DNA of 64,000 bases from Aneurinibacillus sp. Ricciae_BoGa-3 (GTDB lineage: Bacteria; Bacillota; Bacilli; Aneurinibacillales; Aneurinibacillaceae). The notes below the pieces were generated by a model. That model did not search any database and was not told where the DNA came from. It saw only the letters and a program-made list of their open reading frames with translations. The translations under genes were made by a program, and so were the position numbers. Shown piece after piece: positions 63,465-64,000 of the stretch. The stretch is taken from assembly GCF_028421645.1 (NCBI RefSeq), contig NZ_CP116887.1:3226001-3290000 (forward strand), written 5' to 3'. The stretch's first letter is position 1, and every line of letters starts with the position of its first letter.

Positions 63465-64000
63465 TTACTGGATATCCGTATATTTCACTATTTTTTGATC
63501 CATTTGTGCCCCATTTTTGAACACCTGAATAATAGCGTTCTGCGTTGGTGATACCACACATGTCACATCAAATCTTGTACTCTGGTTAATCGTTGTTTTT
63601 TCTACTGTTTCGTTTGAAGTGGTAGCGTCGGTCAGACGAATTTCGATATCCGCCTGTTCTCCAGGGTTTAAATACACCTCGACCGGCACTTTCGTTTTAC
63701 GCGCTTCCTGTGGCATTCCAGCGCTTACCTGAACATCTACAGTAGAATTCTTTGTCAGCTGCTTGCCCGCTCCATACGACTGCTGGATAACAATGCCTTG
63801 TTTCTGGTAGCTCTGTACCTGCTTCACGTTAGCTGTCAGGCCGAGACTATCCATTTTTGCCTGCATTTCATCTTGTGTGAGCCCAATCAGGTTTGGCATC
63901 GTAACGGTATCCTGCCCCTTGCTAATGGTTAGATGCAATTCGGTGTCCGATGGAACAATCTGCTGGCCCGGCGCCGGCTGCTGATCGAGTATCGTTCCGG
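63465..64000 (-). CDS. prkC: Ser/Thr protein kinase PrkC, C-terminal PASTA part (runs off window)
   Basis: Extracellular end of the muropeptide-sensing kinase. At least two PASTA-type repeats are visible (ILDQQPAPGQQIVPSDTELH; VTMPNLIGLTQDEMQAKMDS ending IVIQQSYGAGKQLTKNSTVD), followed by a C-terminal Ig-like domain (VPVEVYLNPGEQADIEIRLT). The kinase domain and transmembrane helix lie beyond the window edge. Identity rests on PASTA repeats plus the adjoining rsgA-rpe. Confidence 0.93.
   Translation of the reverse strand, partial: GTILDQQPAPGQQIVPSDTELHLTISKGQDTVTMPNLIGLTQDEMQAKMDSLGLTANVKQVQSYQKQGIVIQQSYGAGKQLTKNSTVDVQVSAGMPQEARKTKVPVEVYLNPGEQADIEIRLTDATTSNETVEKTTINQSTRFDVTCVVSPTQNAIIQVFKNGAQMDQKIVKYTDIQ

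Overview
The window is a piece of a low-GC Gram-positive, spore-forming chromosome (order Bacillales). From about 25 kb onward the gene order is the conserved Bacillus-type order: prkC-rsgA-rpe-(spoVM)-rpmB-asp23-fakA-fakB-sdaAB-sdaAA-recG, the ylb block, rpmF-fapR-plsX-fabH-fabD-fabG-acpP-fabF-rnc-smc-ftsY-ylxM-ffh-rpsP-khpA-ylqD-rimM-trmD-rplS-lepB-rbgA. SpoVM and YlbJ show that it sporulates. fabH lies inside the plsX-fabD cluster, and a radical-SAM gene sits between rnc and smc; I take this to suggest a Brevibacillus/Aneurinibacillus/Paenibacillus-like lineage rather than Bacillus sensu stricto (inference).

Bases 1 to about 24.9 kb are an AT-richer accessory region ending next to rbgA. 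0-8.5 kb is a mercury-resistance cluster on the minus strand: merA (5' part), two merR genes, two MerT-like small membrane proteins (one frameshifted), a CcdA-like membrane protein, a MerP-like lipoprotein, a CopZ-type Fe-S metallochaperone and an extended merB. Three MerR-type promoters, each with a 20-bp spacer, sit upstream of merR1, merR2 and merB. An IS4-family element (6001-7398, 9-bp target duplication) split the operon and supplies the merB stop codon. 9-13.8 kb holds an extra fabH-fabF pair, a FrnE/DsbA-like protein, a Dabb protein and a TetR repressor; three related palindromes, one a perfect 32-bp palindrome, look like TetR operators. 14-24.9 kb is a graveyard: an ISL3 element with 8-bp duplication, an internally deleted IS110 recombinase, a TnpB element, and broken aldehyde dehydrogenase, FMN reductase, HxlR, SHOCT, permease and merA pieces, with intact Old Yellow Enzyme, YmaF, TVP38-like and thioredoxin-like genes between them.

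The core region contains the whole initiation/elongation side of type II fatty acid synthesis under FapR, with a FapR-like operator over the fapR promoter. It also has both routes to acyl-phosphate for phospholipid synthesis: PlsX and the FakA/FakB fatty acid kinase. Both plsX (2-nt insertion) and fakA (poly-G tract one base short) are frameshifted in this sequence, so either the assembly carries indel errors or something unusual is happening. ylqD and rimM form one uninterrupted reading frame.

The most novel signal is a family of roughly 220-bp, highly structured intergenic repeats (26.57, 36.36 and 61.34 kb), the third enlarged by two smaller hairpin inserts. Other candidates are an orphan 93-bp copy of the non-coding IS110 end, a structured leader with terminator before a PAS-GGDEF-EAL gene, and the MerT/CcdA/lipoprotein/CopZ mercury-handling module. 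No rRNA, tRNA or CRISPR array was seen.
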